Positions 63,149 to 64,000 of a stretch of DNA of 64,000 bases are shown in pieces. The stretch is from Flagellimonas olearia (GTDB lineage Bacteria; Bacteroidota; Bacteroidia; Flavobacteriales; Flavobacteriaceae). The first letter of the stretch is position 1. Every line of letters begins with the position of its first letter. Below the pieces are notes generated by a model that worked only from the letters and a program-made list of their open reading frames with translations, was not told where the DNA came from and ran no database searches. The DNA lies in assembly GCF_009184425.1 (NCBI RefSeq), contig NZ_WELG01000002.1, positions 558,001 through 622,000 on the forward strand. Reading direction: 5' to 3'. Both the position numbers and the translations under genes were made by a program.

Positions 63149-64000
63149 TTAGGACGGTTCTTTTTCCGTGGAAAAGCGTTTACCCAAATACACCAGTTTG
63201 TACCCCTCGCCCTTGGGTTCAAAGTCCTTACTGTTGGCGGGGATGATTTCTATGCTTCCATTGGGTGATTTGGTAAATACGGGGATGATATCATTTTCCT
63301 GTTGGGTAATGTCTATCAAACTGTCGTAATGCGCTTTGTCCTTCAAATCAATTTCATGAATGGCAGGATATTTCCGCACCGTGTCCATGAGTTTGATGAA
63401 GTCATCGGTATGGGAAAACAATCCTTCCTTGGGGTTGACATTCGGGTTGTTCACCTCTTCGGTATTTACCAAGCGAAAGGCGCCGTTTTCACCAAACTGT
63501 TTTTGGAACTTGGATATGGCAAACTCGTTAATGTCCGAGTTTCCTGTAAGCGCCATGAGGTATCCCATATCGTTCAACTCAATGTTATCCGTTAGGGTGT
63601 CCGAAAATATGTTGGCGGTAATGGCGTCCAGTCCAAGCTTTTGTGCTTTGTCCACATTGGTTTGGTTGTTGTCTATCAACACCACGTGCCTGTTGTTCTT
63701 TCGCAAATAGTTTCCAATAATCCTGGATAATCTGGAGGCGCCTATGATCAAAATACCTTCCGATTTTTTCAGGAACACGCCAACCAACTTTGCGAAAAGT
63801 CTTGCCGTTGTGGCATTCAACAAGACCGTTCCCAAAACAATCATAAAGACCAACGGGGTGATGTATTCCGCACCGGGTTCCCCTTTGGCCAACAACTTTG
63901 ATCCAAACAGGGAGGCAATACCCGCGGCCACAATACCCCTCGGACCCACCCAGCCAATAAAGAGTTTCTCATTGAGCTTTAAATTAGATCCCTGTGAACT
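63149..64000 (-). CDS. Na+/H+ antiporter (CPA1/NhaP type) with RCK domain, 3' part
   Basis: The frame is open from base 64000 to the stop at 63149 and continues upstream outside the window. The visible 283 residues begin LNEKLFIGWVGPRGIVAAGIASLF, the conserved last membrane motif of CPA1 antiporters. Two more helices (PLVFMIVLGTVLLNAT) follow, then an RCK/TrkA-N-like Rossmann domain (ILIIGASRLSRIIGNYLRKN, VVLIDNNQTNVDKAQ) and a further C-terminal regulatory segment. It would exchange Na+ or K+ for protons at the inner membrane under nucleotide control, in line with a marine lifestyle. The internal GTG/ATG-like starts are not real starts. Confidence 0.88.
   Translation of the reverse strand, partial: SSQGSNLKLNEKLFIGWVGPRGIVAAGIASLFGSKLLAKGEPGAEYITPLVFMIVLGTVLLNATTARLFAKLVGVFLKKSEGILIIGASRLSRIIGNYLRKNNRHVVLIDNNQTNVDKAQKLGLDAITANIFSDTLTDNIELNDMGYLMALTGNSDINEFAISKFQKQFGENGAFRLVNTEEVNNPNVNPKEGLFSHTDDFIKLMDTVRKYPAIHEIDLKDKAHYDSLIDITQQENDIIPVFTKSPNGSIEIIPANSKDFEPKGEGYKLVYLGKRFSTEKEPS

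Noticed and set aside
1-64000. CRISPR arrays, prophage, insertion sequences or integrases
   Set aside because: No regularly spaced direct repeats, no transposase or phage gene motifs and no rRNA genes were seen on either strand; the tandem permease genes are diverged paralogues, not recent repeats.

Overview
The window comes from a Bacteroidota chromosome, most likely a marine member of the Flavobacteriaceae of the Muricauda/Allomuricauda type (the genus is my inference). The evidence is: Bacteroidota promoters with a TAnnTTTG -7 box, often with TTG or TTTG 16-23 bases upstream; almost no Shine-Dalgarno sites; very common lipobox signals; the DUF177-rpmF-fabH-accB-accC block; Bacteroidota-type MacB/FtsX permeases; and a TonB-receptor-like protein with a carboxypeptidase-regulatory-like N-terminus. 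Nothing looks like a prophage, an insertion sequence or a CRISPR array.

Layout. 1-4500: the end of mscL, a nested palindromic repeat, asd, then a leftward group of two twin lipoproteins and a frame-broken lipoprotein metallopeptidase. 4500-9100: a prolyl oligopeptidase, a lone ABC ATPase translationally coupled to the ribosome-rescue factor arfB, a helical unknown, a small membrane ORF interrupted by TGA, and a GreA-like protein. 9100-30650: an NtrY/NtrC-type sensor and sigma-54 regulator, divergent from a 19-kb run of TolC, HlyD, an ATPase, six consecutive paralogous MacB-type permeases and a second ATPase. The divergent region holds a perfect dyad and tandem TTGGCA repeats that could be the enhancer and a sigma-54 promoter. 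30700-37600: a FAD oxidoreductase, fatty-acid initiation genes (accC, accB, fabH), rpmF, DUF177, pdxA and riboflavin synthase. 37600-42000: a sodium:solute symporter with a NagX-like acyltransferase, a TauE/SafE permease and a DUF2911 protein.

42100-54200: a Nudix-type regulator divergent from a uronate operon. The operon encodes an SDR mannonate oxidoreductase, mannonate dehydratase, uronate isomerase, a three-part TRAP transporter, a double-DUF1080 lipoprotein and two Tat-exported Gfo/Idh/MocA oxidoreductases. A Tat-type PIG-L deacetylase follows. The first six genes import a uronate and convert it toward 2-keto-3-deoxygluconate. The last three suggest oxidative opening of a glycoside in the periplasm before uptake. 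54200-64000: a secreted unknown, a CAU-anticodon tRNA, methylmalonyl-CoA epimerase, rbfA, a LolC/E-like permease, dusB, a TonB-type receptor, lepA, a small lipoprotein and the 3' part of a Na+/H+ antiporter with an RCK domain that runs off the window.

The two strongest candidates for little-described biology are the six-permease efflux array with its own sigma-54 two-component control, and the uronate TRAP operon carrying periplasmic DUF1080/Gfo-Idh enzymes. Functions are read from motifs and memory of families. No searches were run.
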